From assembly GCF_022844385.1 (NCBI RefSeq), contig NZ_JALHLX010000001.1, positions 41,675-105,674 of the forward strand: a DNA stretch of 64,000 nucleotides, in the 5' to 3' direction. The DNA comes from Hydrogenophaga sp. Lineage in GTDB: Bacteria > Pseudomonadota > Gammaproteobacteria > Burkholderiales > Burkholderiaceae_C. This document shows, one piece after another, positions 28,344-36,779 of this stretch. Each line of letters opens with the position of its first letter. Position 1 is the stretch's first letter. The notes beneath the pieces were generated by a model that saw only the letters and a program-made list of their open reading frames with translations, was not told where the DNA came from and did not search any database. The translations under genes and the position numbers were made by a program.

Positions 28344-29275
28344 GCGCGAGGAACCGGGGGAACCGCCGGCACGCCGCCCTGCAGCGGCCGTTTCGACCAC
28401 CAGCTCGCCAGCAACAGGCCGGCGATGATGTCCCAGAAACCCCAGACACCGGCCACCACCGCCATGCCACCCAGGCCGCCGAAGAAGCTGAAGATCAGCA
28501 CCAGGCCCAGGCCGGCGTTGCGGATGCCGACCTCGATGGACAGCGCGCGGCGGTCGTAGTCGGGCAGACCCGCCACCCGTGCAATGGCATAACCGGTGCC
28601 GAACGCCAGCGCATCATGGATCACCACCGCCAGCAGCACCAGCCCCACGTAGTCGAGGAAATAGCGCCAGTTGCCGGCGATGGCACCGACGATGAAGACG
28701 ATGAGCGCAATGAAGCTCAGGATACGCACCGGCTTCTTGAAGCGCGCGGTCCAGTTGGGGAAGCGGTGCGCGCACCAGAGACCCAGCACGAAGGGCACAC
28801 CGATGATGAGCAGGATGTGGCCCACCATCTCCAGCGGATCCAGCGCGATGGTCTTGAGCAGCGGCGCCGCGGTGGGGTGGATGCCGCCCCAGAACGCGAA
28901 GTTCAGCGGCATGGCGACGATGGCAATTGCGTTGGACACCGCCGTCATCGACACGCTGAGCGCGACGTTGCCGTTGGCGCGGTAGGTCAGGATGTTGCTC
29001 ACGTTGCCCGGCGGGCAACAGGCCACCAGGATCATGCCGAGTGCGATGCTCGGCCCGGGCTGCAGCAGCAGCGTGAGCGCGAAGGTGATGGCAGGCAGCG
29101 CGATGAACTGCGCCACGATACCCACGGCGAACGCCACCGGCATGCGCAGCACGCGGCGGAAGTCATCGATGCGAGTGTCCAGCGCGATGCCGTACATCAG
29201 GAAGGCGAGCACGCCGTTGAGCACGGCCAGCGAGGCCGGGTTGAAGTTCAGCCGGATTTCGTCCACGGGCAGCAT
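28340..29275 (-). CDS. Bile acid:sodium symporter-family (BASS) transporter
   Basis: A 311-residue membrane protein with about nine TM helices. The BASS hallmark PALTF-type region appears as FIALPAITFALTLLL, followed by GMILVACCPPGNVSNILTYRANGNVALSVSMT, which is the conserved unwound-helix crossover containing the sodium sites; the second half has the matching SIEVGIRNAGLGLVLI. Such carriers take up bile acids, pantothenate, pyruvate or other organic acids with sodium. Here it lies inside a redox-enzyme operon next to an IclR regulator, so it probably imports the substrate of those enzymes. It is 32 bases from the monooxygenase gene. Confidence 0.9.
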   Translation of the reverse strand: MLPVDEIRLNFNPASLAVLNGVLAFLMYGIALDTRIDDFRRVLRMPVAFAVGIVAQFIALPAITFALTLLLQPGPSIALGMILVACCPPGNVSNILTYRANGNVALSVSMTAVSNAIAIVAMPLNFAFWGGIHPTAAPLLKTIALDPLEMVGHILLIIGVPFVLGLWCAHRFPNWTARFKKPVRILSFIALIVFIVGAIAGNWRYFLDYVGLVLLAVVIHDALAFGTGYAIARVAGLPDYDRRALSIEVGIRNAGLGLVLIFSFFGGLGGMAVVAGVWGFWDIIAGLLLASWWSKRPLQGGVPAVPPVPRA

Positions 29276-29307
29276 GTTGGTCTCCTCTTGTTGTTGTGGC
29301 GTGGCGC

Positions 29308-30621
29308 TCAGGCCAGCGCTGCAGCGGCCTGACGCACTGCGCTGCGGTAGGCGTCCTTGTTCACGTAATACGCCATGCGCTCAAGTTGCAGGTATTTGTA
29401 GCCACCCGACAGGTCCGGCGGCGGGCCGCCCTTGGCGGTTTTGAGCGCGGTGGCACTGGCCCGCCCCTCGTCCAATCCCTTGAAATAGCGCGCCACCAGC
29501 TCGGCCTGCTCATAGCGGCCCTGCCAGCCCAGGCCGCTGGCCTCGACCATGCCGAGCACGGCGAGGCGGTCGAAGCGCGGCGCGAAGATGTTGAGGTAGA
29601 GCCGGGGCGCCATGCCTTGCCAGTTGAGCAGGGCATGGTCGAGAAACGGGTAGTGCAGCTTGTAGCCGGTGGCCGCGAGCACCAGGTCGTAGTCGCCACG
29701 GCTGCCGTCCTTGAAATGCACGGTGTGGCCGTCGAAGCGGGCAATGTCGGCGCGCACCCCCACGTCGCCATGCCCGATGTGGTACAGGATGAGCGAGTTC
29801 ACCACCGGGTGCGACTCGTACATCTTGTAGGCCGGCTTGGGAAAGCCGAAGCGCACCGGGTCGCCGGTGAACCACTTCAGTATGGTGCTGTCGATCTTTT
29901 GCTTGAGCCAGGGCGGCAGCGTGATCTTGCCGCCGATCGAATCGGCCGGTTTGCCGAACACGTACTTGGGCACGAAGTAGTAACCGCGACGCACCGAGAT
30001 GTCCACGCTGCTCGCCTGGTGCACCGCGTCCACCGCGATGTCGCAGCCGGAGTTGCCGGCACCCACGATGAGCACGCGCTTGTACTTGAACAGGTCGGCG
30101 CTCTTGTAGGCCGAGGTGTGCAGCAGTTCGCCGGCGAAGCGGCCCTCGAAGGCCGGCATGTTGGGCTCGGCCAGCGTGCCGTTGGCCACGACCACGCCCT
30201 TGTAGTCGGCCCAGGTTTGCTGTCCGTTTGCGTCTTCGGTGGTCACGCGCCACAGCGTGTCGGGCGCGTCGCTCACCGGCTCGACCCGGAGCACGCGCAC
30301 ACCGAAGCGGTAGTGCTCGCGCAGCTTGAAGTGGTCTGCAAATGCCTGGAAGTAGTCCAGCAACTCGCGGTGGCTCGGGTAGTCGGCCACGCGCTCGGGC
30401 ATGGGGAATTCGCTGAACTCCGTCATGCGTTTGCTTGAGATCAGGTGCGCCGACTGGTACACGGTGGAACGCGGGTTGTGGATGTTCCACAGGCCGCCCA
30501 CGTCGGTGTGCGCCTCGAAGCCCTGGAAGGCAATGCCGTGTTTCTGCAGACAGCGTGCGCCCGCGAGGCCCGACGGGCCGGCGCCGATGAGGGCAATCTG
30601 CTGTTCGGTGGGAGTGGTCAT
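29308..30621 (-). CDS. Flavin-containing monooxygenase (FMO/Baeyer-Villiger type)
   Basis: A 437-residue class B flavoprotein monooxygenase. FAD motif IALIGAGPSGLAGARCL at the N terminus; the FMO fingerprint FxGxxxHxxxY appears as FAGELLHTSAY; the NADPH motif VLIVGAGNSGCDIAVDAV follows; and ATGYKLHYPF near residue 325 is the FATGY-like motif. It probably inserts one oxygen atom into a ketone or a soft nucleophile (N or S). Its ATG overlaps the SDR stop (ATGA), giving a classical alcohol dehydrogenase plus Baeyer-Villiger-type pairing, although the true substrate is not known. Confidence 0.92.
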   Translation of the reverse strand: MTTPTEQQIALIGAGPSGLAGARCLQKHGIAFQGFEAHTDVGGLWNIHNPRSTVYQSAHLISSKRMTEFSEFPMPERVADYPSHRELLDYFQAFADHFKLREHYRFGVRVLRVEPVSDAPDTLWRVTTEDANGQQTWADYKGVVVANGTLAEPNMPAFEGRFAGELLHTSAYKSADLFKYKRVLIVGAGNSGCDIAVDAVHQASSVDISVRRGYYFVPKYVFGKPADSIGGKITLPPWLKQKIDSTILKWFTGDPVRFGFPKPAYKMYESHPVVNSLILYHIGHGDVGVRADIARFDGHTVHFKDGSRGDYDLVLAATGYKLHYPFLDHALLNWQGMAPRLYLNIFAPRFDRLAVLGMVEASGLGWQGRYEQAELVARYFKGLDEGRASATALKTAKGGPPPDLSGGYKYLQLERMAYYVNKDAYRSAVRQAAAALA

Positions 30622-31427
30622 TTCAAGCCTGGAATATCTGTTGAACCCGGCTCCCCGGCGCGAGGCTTGCGCGGTTGGCCGAGCAGGATGCGGTCGTGCA
30701 GCCGTGCAGGCAGCAAGTTGAGCGTTCGGGAAAGCCAGCCGATGCGCCGCGGCAACACGATGTGTTCGTTGCCTGCGGCCACGCCTGCAAGCAGGCGCCG
30801 TGCGGCCTCGTCGGCCTCCATCAGGCCGGGCATGGCAAAGCGGTTGCCGGTCGTGAGCGCGGTGCGCATGTAGCCCGGGCTGATGGTGTGCACCGTGATG
30901 GCGGTGGGCCGCAGCTCGGCGCGCAGGCTCTGCAGGTAGGCGATGAGGCCGGCCTTGCTCGCGCAGTACGCGCCGTTGCCCGGCATGCCGCGCCAGCCCG
31001 CCAGACTCGCCACGCCCACCAAGGCGCCGCGCTGGCCACTGGCGCGCATGGCTTCCAGGAAGGGCTGAAAGCTGGTGGCCACACCGAGCAGGTTGATCTC
31101 CAGCATGCGGCGCATCACGGCGAGGTCGCTCGCCTGCACGGTGTCGAAGCCGCCGGCCACACCCGCGTTGGCGATCACGAGGTCGGGCACGCCGAAGCGC
31201 TCCATCCAGTCAGCGGCCATGGCCTGCAGGGCGGTGGTGTCCGACACGTCGGGCTGGTAGACGGCACAGCGCTCAGGCGCCAGCGCGGCCAGTGCGTCGA
31301 GCGCGGGCCGCTGCAAGCCCACCAGCGCCACGCGTGCACCAGCGCCAATGAGCTCGCGCGCCAGCGCCTGGCCCAGGCCGCCGCAGGCGCCCGTGACCAC
31401 GGCGTTGTGAAAAATGGAAGGCGTCAA
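30618..31427 (-). CDS. Short-chain dehydrogenase/reductase
   Basis: A 269-residue classical SDR. NAD(P) motif VVTGACGGLGQALA, NAG segment LVIANAGVAGGF, catalytic Ser in VGVASLAGWRG and YCASK (about residues 156-160), then SPGYMRTAL. The start is read as TTG at 31427 because GAGGAG lies upstream at a good spacing and no ATG occurs before the Rossmann motif. It is the first gene of the leftward five-gene operon, 95 bases from the divergent IclR gene. Confidence 0.9.
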   Translation of the reverse strand: MTPSIFHNAVVTGACGGLGQALARELIGAGARVALVGLQRPALDALAALAPERCAVYQPDVSDTTALQAMAADWMERFGVPDLVIANAGVAGGFDTVQASDLAVMRRMLEINLLGVATSFQPFLEAMRASGQRGALVGVASLAGWRGMPGNGAYCASKAGLIAYLQSLRAELRPTAITVHTISPGYMRTALTTGNRFAMPGLMEADEAARRLLAGVAAGNEHIVLPRRIGWLSRTLNLLPARLHDRILLGQPRKPRAGEPGSTDIPGLK

Positions 31428-31482
31428 ACCCCGGTCTCCTCGTTCTTGTGTTGTCCGCGCACTGTAGGCGGCACTAGAATGA

Positions 31483-31522
31483 ATCTCGAAATAATTGCAC
31501 GAATCGTCTCATTTTTCGAGAT
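31483..31522. promoter_or_regulatory. Inverted repeat in the iclR/SDR divergent promoter, probable operator
   Basis: ATCTCGAAA (31483-31491) is repeated perfectly inverted as TTTCGAGAT (31514-31522), 22 bases apart; the right arm touches the iclR ATG. The arms lie about three helical turns apart (31 bases centre to centre), on the same face of the DNA. The region is AT-rich against a GC-rich background. A role as an autoregulatory IclR site is inferred. Confidence 0.55.
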
Positions 31523-32296
31523 ATGAACACCACCTCTTCGGTCGACGGCGAGAGCAGCCCTGGCTTGCGCCTCATGGAGCTGCTGGATCTGCTGGTGCGC
31601 CAGGAGACGCCGCAGGCACTGCCCGACGTGGTGGGCCTGACCGGTTGGCCCAAGCCCACGGTGCACCGCATGCTGGCGCAGCTGGAGGCCGGTGGCTGGC
31701 TGGTGCGCGAGCCCGATGGCCGTCACTTTGTTTTTGCGCCCAGGCTGCTGCGGCTGTCCGAGGCGGCGCTGAGCAGCAGCGCGCTGCAGGGCGTGCGCCA
31801 CGCGGTGCTGCGCCAGCTGGTGAGCGAGGTCGGCGAGAGCTGCAACCTGACCGCGATGTCGGGCGCCGACGTGGTTTACCTGGACCGTGTGGAGTCCGCT
31901 TTTCCGCTGCGACTGGAACTGCGCCCGGGCACCCGGGTGCCGGTGCACTGTTCGGCCAGTGGCAAGCTGTTTCTGGCCTGGATGGGCGCACGACAGCGCC
32001 GCACCTTGCTCGACGGCCTGCCCCTCACGCGCTACACCGCCAGCACCTTGACCGATCGCGCTTCGCTGGAGGCAGAACTGGAGGCGATCCGCCGCGACGG
32101 TCATGCAGTGGACGCCGAGGAGTTCGTGGAAGGACTGGTGTGCGTCGCGGTGCCGGTGGCCGCGCCGGGGCAGCGCACAGTGCGTTGCGCGCTGGCCTTG
32201 CAGGCGCCGGCGGCGCGCATGACGCTGGCCCAAGCCAGGCTGCAGTTGCCGCGCCTGCAAGTCGCCGCGCTGGCGCTGGCGCGCACCCTGGGTTGA
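31523..32296 (+). CDS. IclR-family transcriptional regulator
   Basis: A 257-residue regulator with an N-terminal winged helix (about 12-75; GLRLMELLDLLVRQ, then GWPKPTVHRMLAQLEAGGWL) and a C-terminal IclR effector domain (about 90-255; SCNLTAMSGADVVYLDRVES, PVHCSASGKLFLAWM, DAEEFVEGLVCVAVPV). IclR proteins usually control the adjacent divergent catabolic operon in response to its substrate. Here the divergent operon is SDR-FMO-BASS-SDR-EamA. Confidence 0.93.
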   Translation: MNTTSSVDGESSPGLRLMELLDLLVRQETPQALPDVVGLTGWPKPTVHRMLAQLEAGGWLVREPDGRHFVFAPRLLRLSEAALSSSALQGVRHAVLRQLVSEVGESCNLTAMSGADVVYLDRVESAFPLRLELRPGTRVPVHCSASGKLFLAWMGARQRRTLLDGLPLTRYTASTLTDRASLEAELEAIRRDGHAVDAEEFVEGLVCVAVPVAAPGQRTVRCALALQAPAARMTLAQARLQLPRLQVAALALARTLG

Positions 32297-32323
32297 GCCC
32301 GCCCCCGCTTCAGTGCAGCGTGT

Positions 32324-33694
32324 TCAGCTCATGCCGGGCAGTTTGGGCATGCCCTTCATGCCCCCCATGCGCTTCATCATCTTCATCATCCCGCCGCCCT
32401 TCATCTTCTTCATCATGTCCTGCATCTGCTCGAACTCCTTGAGCAGGCGGTTGACCTCCTGCACCTGCACACCCGCACCCGCTGCGATGCGGCGCTTGCG
32501 CGTGGCCTTGATGATCTCGGGCTTGCGGCGCTCCTTGAGCGTCATGCTGCAGATGATCCCTTCCTTGCGCACGATATCCTTCTCGGCGCGGCCCATGTCC
32601 ACCTGACCGGCCTTGGCGGCCATCGCACTGGGCAGCTTGTCCATGAGGCTGGAGAGGCCGCCCATCTGCTTCATCTGGCGAATCTGGTCGAGGAAATCGT
32701 TGAGGTCGAAGCCCTCGCCGCTCTTGACCTTGGCCGCAAGCTTTTGCGCTGCTGCCATGTCCACCCCGGCGGTGACCTGCTCGACCAGCGCCAGGATGTC
32801 GCCCATGCCCAGGATGCGCTGCGCGTGGCGCTCGGCATCGAACACCTCCAGACCGTCCAGCTTCTCCGACACACCAGCGAACTTGATCGGCGCGCCCGTG
32901 ATCTGTCGCACCGAGAGCGCCGCGCCACCGCGCGAGTCGCCGTCGAGCTTGGTCAGGATGATGCCGGTCAGCGGCAGCGCGTCCTTGAAGGCCTTGGCGG
33001 TGTTGATCGCGTCCTGGCCCTGCATGGCGTCCACCACGAACAGCGTTTCCACCGGCTTGAGCACGGCGTGCAGCTCCTGGATCTCGCGCATCAGCGCTTC
33101 GTCGATGGCCAGGCGGCCAGCGGTGTCGACCAGCAGCACATCAAAGTAGTGCCTGCGCGCGTAGTCGATGGCCGCACGCGCGATGTCCACCGGCTTCTGG
33201 TCGGGCGTGCTCGGGAACCACTCCGCGCCGGCCTGCGCGGTCACGGTCTTGAGCTGTTCGATGGCGGCCGGGCGGTAGACGTCGCCCGAGACCGTGAGCA
33301 CTTTTTTCTTGCGCTTCTCGATCAGGTGTTTGGCCAGTTTCGCGGTGGTGGTGGTCTTGCCCGCGCCTTGCAGGCCGGCCATGAGGATCACCGCCGGCGG
33401 CTGCGCCGCGAGGTTGATGTCCGCCACGCCGTCGCCCATGGTCAGCGCGAGTTCGCGGTTGACGATGCCCACCAGCGCCTGACCCGGTGTGAGCGAACCC
33501 ACCACCTCCTGGCCCAGCGCCTTGTCTTTGACGCGCGCGATGAAATCGCGCACGACGGCCAGGGCCACATCGGCCTCCAGCAGGGCCATGCGCACCTCGC
33601 GCAGCATGTCGGTGACGTTGGTCTCGGTGATGCGGGCCTGGCCGCGCATTTCCTTGACGATGCGTGAGAGTCGGTCGGAAAGGGCTGATGCCAT
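32324..33694 (-). CDS. ffh: Signal recognition particle GTPase Ffh
   Basis: A 456-residue protein that binds 4.5S RNA and signal sequences and docks with FtsY for co-translational targeting. N domain 1-85; G domain with GLQGAGKTTTTAKLA, DTAGRLAIDE, TKLDGDSRGGAALS and the RDLT-less Ffh-type closing loop; M domain from about 320, Met-rich, ending in runs of Met, Lys and Gly. The ATG at 33694 gives the standard start MASALSDRLS. It is divergent from ypjD, an arrangement shared with E. coli. Confidence 0.97.
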   Translation of the reverse strand: MASALSDRLSRIVKEMRGQARITETNVTDMLREVRMALLEADVALAVVRDFIARVKDKALGQEVVGSLTPGQALVGIVNRELALTMGDGVADINLAAQPPAVILMAGLQGAGKTTTTAKLAKHLIEKRKKKVLTVSGDVYRPAAIEQLKTVTAQAGAEWFPSTPDQKPVDIARAAIDYARRHYFDVLLVDTAGRLAIDEALMREIQELHAVLKPVETLFVVDAMQGQDAINTAKAFKDALPLTGIILTKLDGDSRGGAALSVRQITGAPIKFAGVSEKLDGLEVFDAERHAQRILGMGDILALVEQVTAGVDMAAAQKLAAKVKSGEGFDLNDFLDQIRQMKQMGGLSSLMDKLPSAMAAKAGQVDMGRAEKDIVRKEGIICSMTLKERRKPEIIKATRKRRIAAGAGVQVQEVNRLLKEFEQMQDMMKKMKGGGMMKMMKRMGGMKGMPKLPGMS

Positions 33695-33867
33695 GCTGCG
33701 CTCGGGTGGAGGGAGATGAACCCGCAGGCTGCTGAGTTTGCGCCGGCTGGGGTGGGTGTCGGGCCATTGGCCGGGCTTCCGGCGGCTGGCAACGGTCAAG
33801 GCCGTTAAACTCCGCCCATGATTTTAGCCGCGCCCACCCCCACCCTGCTGCGCGCGCCACATCCCGC

Positions 33868-34668
33868 ATGAACCTGCTGCCCTCGCTTGCAACCAACCTG
33901 CCCGCGGTGGTGCTCTCGGGCCTGGCGGCTCTGGCCTACGCCGTGCTGGCCTGGGTCCATCCGCGCGCATCGGCCATGCAGAGCCGGGCCTTGCTCACAG
34001 TGGCCTGGCTGTTGCACCTGGGTGTGCTGGTGTTCGGCCTGTTCGAACAACCCGCACGGTTCGGTTTCGCGCCCTCGCTGTCGGTCACGGTCTGGCTGGT
34101 GCTCACCGTCTACATGATCGAGAGCCGCCTGTACCCGCAACTGCGCGAACGCTGGCGGTTTGCCTTTCTCGGCGCGGCGGTGGTGCTGCTGGCCCTGGTG
34201 TTTCCCGGCACGCCCTACCCCGCCTTGCGTTCGAACTGGATGCCCCTGCATTGGGCACTGGGCATCGCGTCATACGGCCTGATCGCGGTTGCCGTCGGCC
34301 ATGCGTGGTTGATGCAGCGGGCCGAGAAGGCCATGCGCCTGGGCACCTCGGCCGACACCGCGATGCCGCTGCTCACGCTGGAGCGGCTCACCTTCCGCTT
34401 CGTGGCCGCCGGGTTTGTGCTGCTCACGGCCACGCTTCTGGCCGGCTGGTATTTCTCCGAACTGCTCAACCACCGCTGGGTGTGGGACCACAAGTCGGCC
34501 TTCTCGGTGCTCTCGTGGATCACCATGGGAGTGCTGCTCTGGGGGCGCTGGCGCCTGGGCTGGCGCGGCCGGTTTGCCGCGCGCATGCTCTATCTGGGCG
34601 CCGGGCTGCTGCTGCTGGGTTATGCCGGTTCCCGCTTTGTGCTTGAAGTGCTGCTGCAGCGCAGCTGA
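33868..34668 (+). CDS. ypjD: YpjD/CcsA-like inner-membrane protein
   Basis: A 266-residue protein with about eight TM helices, related to the cytochrome c assembly protein CcsA. The C-terminal half includes LHWALGIASYGLIAVAVGHAWLM and the conserved HRWVWDHKSAFSVLSW, in which Trp and His residues match the haem-handling region of CcsA/CcmC. E. coli YpjD has the same size and lies next to ffh. Its cellular role is not established. It begins the plus-strand run PP0621-pilS-pilR-ampD. Confidence 0.88.
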   Translation: MNLLPSLATNLPAVVLSGLAALAYAVLAWVHPRASAMQSRALLTVAWLLHLGVLVFGLFEQPARFGFAPSLSVTVWLVLTVYMIESRLYPQLRERWRFAFLGAAVVLLALVFPGTPYPALRSNWMPLHWALGIASYGLIAVAVGHAWLMQRAEKAMRLGTSADTAMPLLTLERLTFRFVAAGFVLLTATLLAGWYFSELLNHRWVWDHKSAFSVLSWITMGVLLWGRWRLGWRGRFAARMLYLGAGLLLLGYAGSRFVLEVLLQRS

Positions 34669-34680
34669 ACGAACGCCTCC

Positions 34681-34923
34681 ATGAAATACCTGCTCGTTCT
34701 GGCCGTGGTGATGGTGGCCTTTTATGTGTGGCGCCACAACCGCATCGCCGACCGATCGCAGTCCCGCCCGCCGCCACCACCACCTGCCTCGCCTTTGCCT
34801 GTGGTGATGGTGGCTTGCCGGCACTGCGGCACCCACCTGCCCCAGGGCGACACCGTGCAAGGGACACTGGGCCCCTACTGCAGCGCCGACCACCGCCGAC
34901 TCAAGGAAGGCGGCCCGGCATGA
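34681..34923 (+). CDS. PP0621-family small protein with zinc-ribbon-like motif
   Basis: An 80-residue protein with one N-terminal membrane segment (about 3-18), a Pro-rich stretch (30-40) and a cytoplasmic metal-binding-like motif: Cys46-x2-Cys49, His52, Cys67 and His71 (ACRHCGTHLP, then GPYCSADH). The family is conserved upstream of pilS in many beta- and gammaproteobacteria, but its function is unknown. It is 12 bases after ypjD; its stop overlaps a 17-codon reading frame leading to pilS. Confidence 0.85.
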   Translation: MKYLLVLAVVMVAFYVWRHNRIADRSQSRPPPPPPASPLPVVMVACRHCGTHLPQGDTVQGTLGPYCSADHRRLKEGGPA

Positions 34924-34971
34924 GCGTGTCCCGCCCGGCGCTGGCCACCACACCCGATTCTCGGAACTGAG

Positions 34972-36756
34972 ATGGCCCGGGAAGACAGCTCGCAGTTCGC
35001 CCCGTCGTGGTTTGTGGCCTACGAGACCGGCAACAACCAGGGTCGCGAGCAGCGCCTGCGCGCCTTTGTGCGCCTGTGGGTGGCTTTCATGCGCGCACGG
35101 GTGTTCATCGCCGTGGTGCTGCTGTCGCTGCAGATCTTCATGGTGGTCACCGGCACCGGCGGGCCCGACTGGCTGGTGCTGCTCGCTGCGATCCACCTCA
35201 CGGCGGCCCTGGTCGTGCTCTACGCCTGGCGTCCGGTGGAGCAAGGCAAACCGATCCAGCTTCAGTGGGTGCTGACCATCGGGGTTGATGTGGTGGTGTT
35301 TGCGCTGCTGCAGTTCTTCCAGATCGGCTCCATCAACTACACGCCGCTGTTTGCCCTGCCAGTGCTGCTGGCCTCCATCCTCGGCCCGCTGATGCTCGCC
35401 CTGGCCACCGCCGCCTCCGTCACGCTGTACCTGCTGTGCGAAGCCGTGCTGAGCGCTCCCCTGTTCAGCGACATGGCCACGGCCAAACTGCTCCAGGCGG
35501 GTCTGGCCAGCACCGGCTTCTTTCTGGTGGCGGTGCTGGCCAACCAGCTGGCCATCCGGCTGGCGCGCGAAGAGGCTGTGGCTTCCAGCAGCCAGGCCGC
35601 TGCGCGAACGCAGGCGCAGGTGAACGAACTGGTGATCGAGAGCCTGAGCGTGGGTGTGCTGGTGGTCGATCCGCACGGCGTGGTGCGCAACGCCAACCCG
35701 GCCGCCCAGATCATGCTGATGGGCGAGGCCTATCCGCAGGCCGCCAAGCTGCTGCTCTCGGCCCGCCCCAGCTGGAGCCACCTGTCCGACCTGGTGACCG
35801 AGACCTTTGCACTGGGCCAGGCGCTGGAGACCGAGACCACCATCGACAACGAAGACCGGCCCAGCCAGCGACTGCACGCGCGCACGCGTCTGACCTCGCG
35901 CGGCGGGCGCAGCACCGGTCTGTGCGTGCTCTTTCTGGAAGACCTGCGCGAGGTCGAAGCCCGCGTGCGCACTGAAAAACTCGCCTCCATGGGCCGCATG
36001 TCCGCGGCGGTGGCGCACGAAATCCGCAACCCGCTCTCGGCCATCACGCAGGCCAATGCCCTGCTCGACGAAGAGGTCAAAGACCCCGCACAGAAGCGGC
36101 TCACCCACATGATCGAGCAGAACGCGCAGCGGCTTTCGCGCATCGTGGACGACATCCTGAACGTGGCGCGCGCGCAGCCCGTGCGAGGCGACGGCACCAC
36201 ACCCAGCCTGCCGCTGGACGCCATGGTGCGCCAGATCACGCTGGACTGGTTGCGCCAGAACCCGGCCAAGGGCGTGCTGGGCGTGCACCTGCACGCGCCG
36301 GCGGCCATGGTGGAGTTCGACCCCGAACACATGCGCCGCCTGCTGGTAAACCTGCTCGACAACGCCCTGCGCCACGCCAGCGGCAAGCCTTCGTCCATCC
36401 GCGTGGTCACACAACCCAGTGGCGCAGACCACAGCAAGCTCTCGGTCTGGAGCGATGGCCAGCCACTGGAAGCCAGCGTGATGCGCCACCTGTTCGAGCC
36501 CTTCTTTTCCTCCGAGAGCCGCTCCAGCGGCCTGGGTCTGTACATCTGCCGTGAGCTCTGCGAGCGCTATGGCGCCCAGATCGCCTATCAGCGCGTGCGG
36601 CTGGACCAGCTCGAAGGCAACGAGTTTTTCGTGTCCATGCCCAACGGACATCCAGGCCAGCAACCCATGCAACAAAACCTGTCGTATGCGGGTGGCGAAT
36701 CGCGGCCCTTCAGCACCCGCTTCAGCCCCACCCTGGGCGATCCTGCCCCGAGCTGA
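34972..36756 (+). CDS. pilS: Sensor histidine kinase PilS
   Basis: A 594-residue kinase of the type IV pilus regulatory pair. Six TM helices (about 40-60, 68-86, 98-116, 126-145, 146-163, 176-195), a PAS-like linker (about 215-325), HisKA with His349 in GRMSAAVAHEIRNPLSAITQAN, and HATPase with LLVNLLDNALRHASG and SSGLGLYICRELCERYG. The usual DxGxG box reads SDGQPL. In Pseudomonas, PilS senses membrane PilA and controls PilR phosphorylation. pilR starts 23 bases downstream. Confidence 0.94.
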   Translation: MAREDSSQFAPSWFVAYETGNNQGREQRLRAFVRLWVAFMRARVFIAVVLLSLQIFMVVTGTGGPDWLVLLAAIHLTAALVVLYAWRPVEQGKPIQLQWVLTIGVDVVVFALLQFFQIGSINYTPLFALPVLLASILGPLMLALATAASVTLYLLCEAVLSAPLFSDMATAKLLQAGLASTGFFLVAVLANQLAIRLAREEAVASSSQAAARTQAQVNELVIESLSVGVLVVDPHGVVRNANPAAQIMLMGEAYPQAAKLLLSARPSWSHLSDLVTETFALGQALETETTIDNEDRPSQRLHARTRLTSRGGRSTGLCVLFLEDLREVEARVRTEKLASMGRMSAAVAHEIRNPLSAITQANALLDEEVKDPAQKRLTHMIEQNAQRLSRIVDDILNVARAQPVRGDGTTPSLPLDAMVRQITLDWLRQNPAKGVLGVHLHAPAAMVEFDPEHMRRLLVNLLDNALRHASGKPSSIRVVTQPSGADHSKLSVWSDGQPLEASVMRHLFEPFFSSESRSSGLGLYICRELCERYGAQIAYQRVRLDQLEGNEFFVSMPNGHPGQQPMQQNLSYAGGESRPFSTRFSPTLGDPAPS

Positions 36757-36779
36757 ACCGCGAGCGCGCACACCCACCC

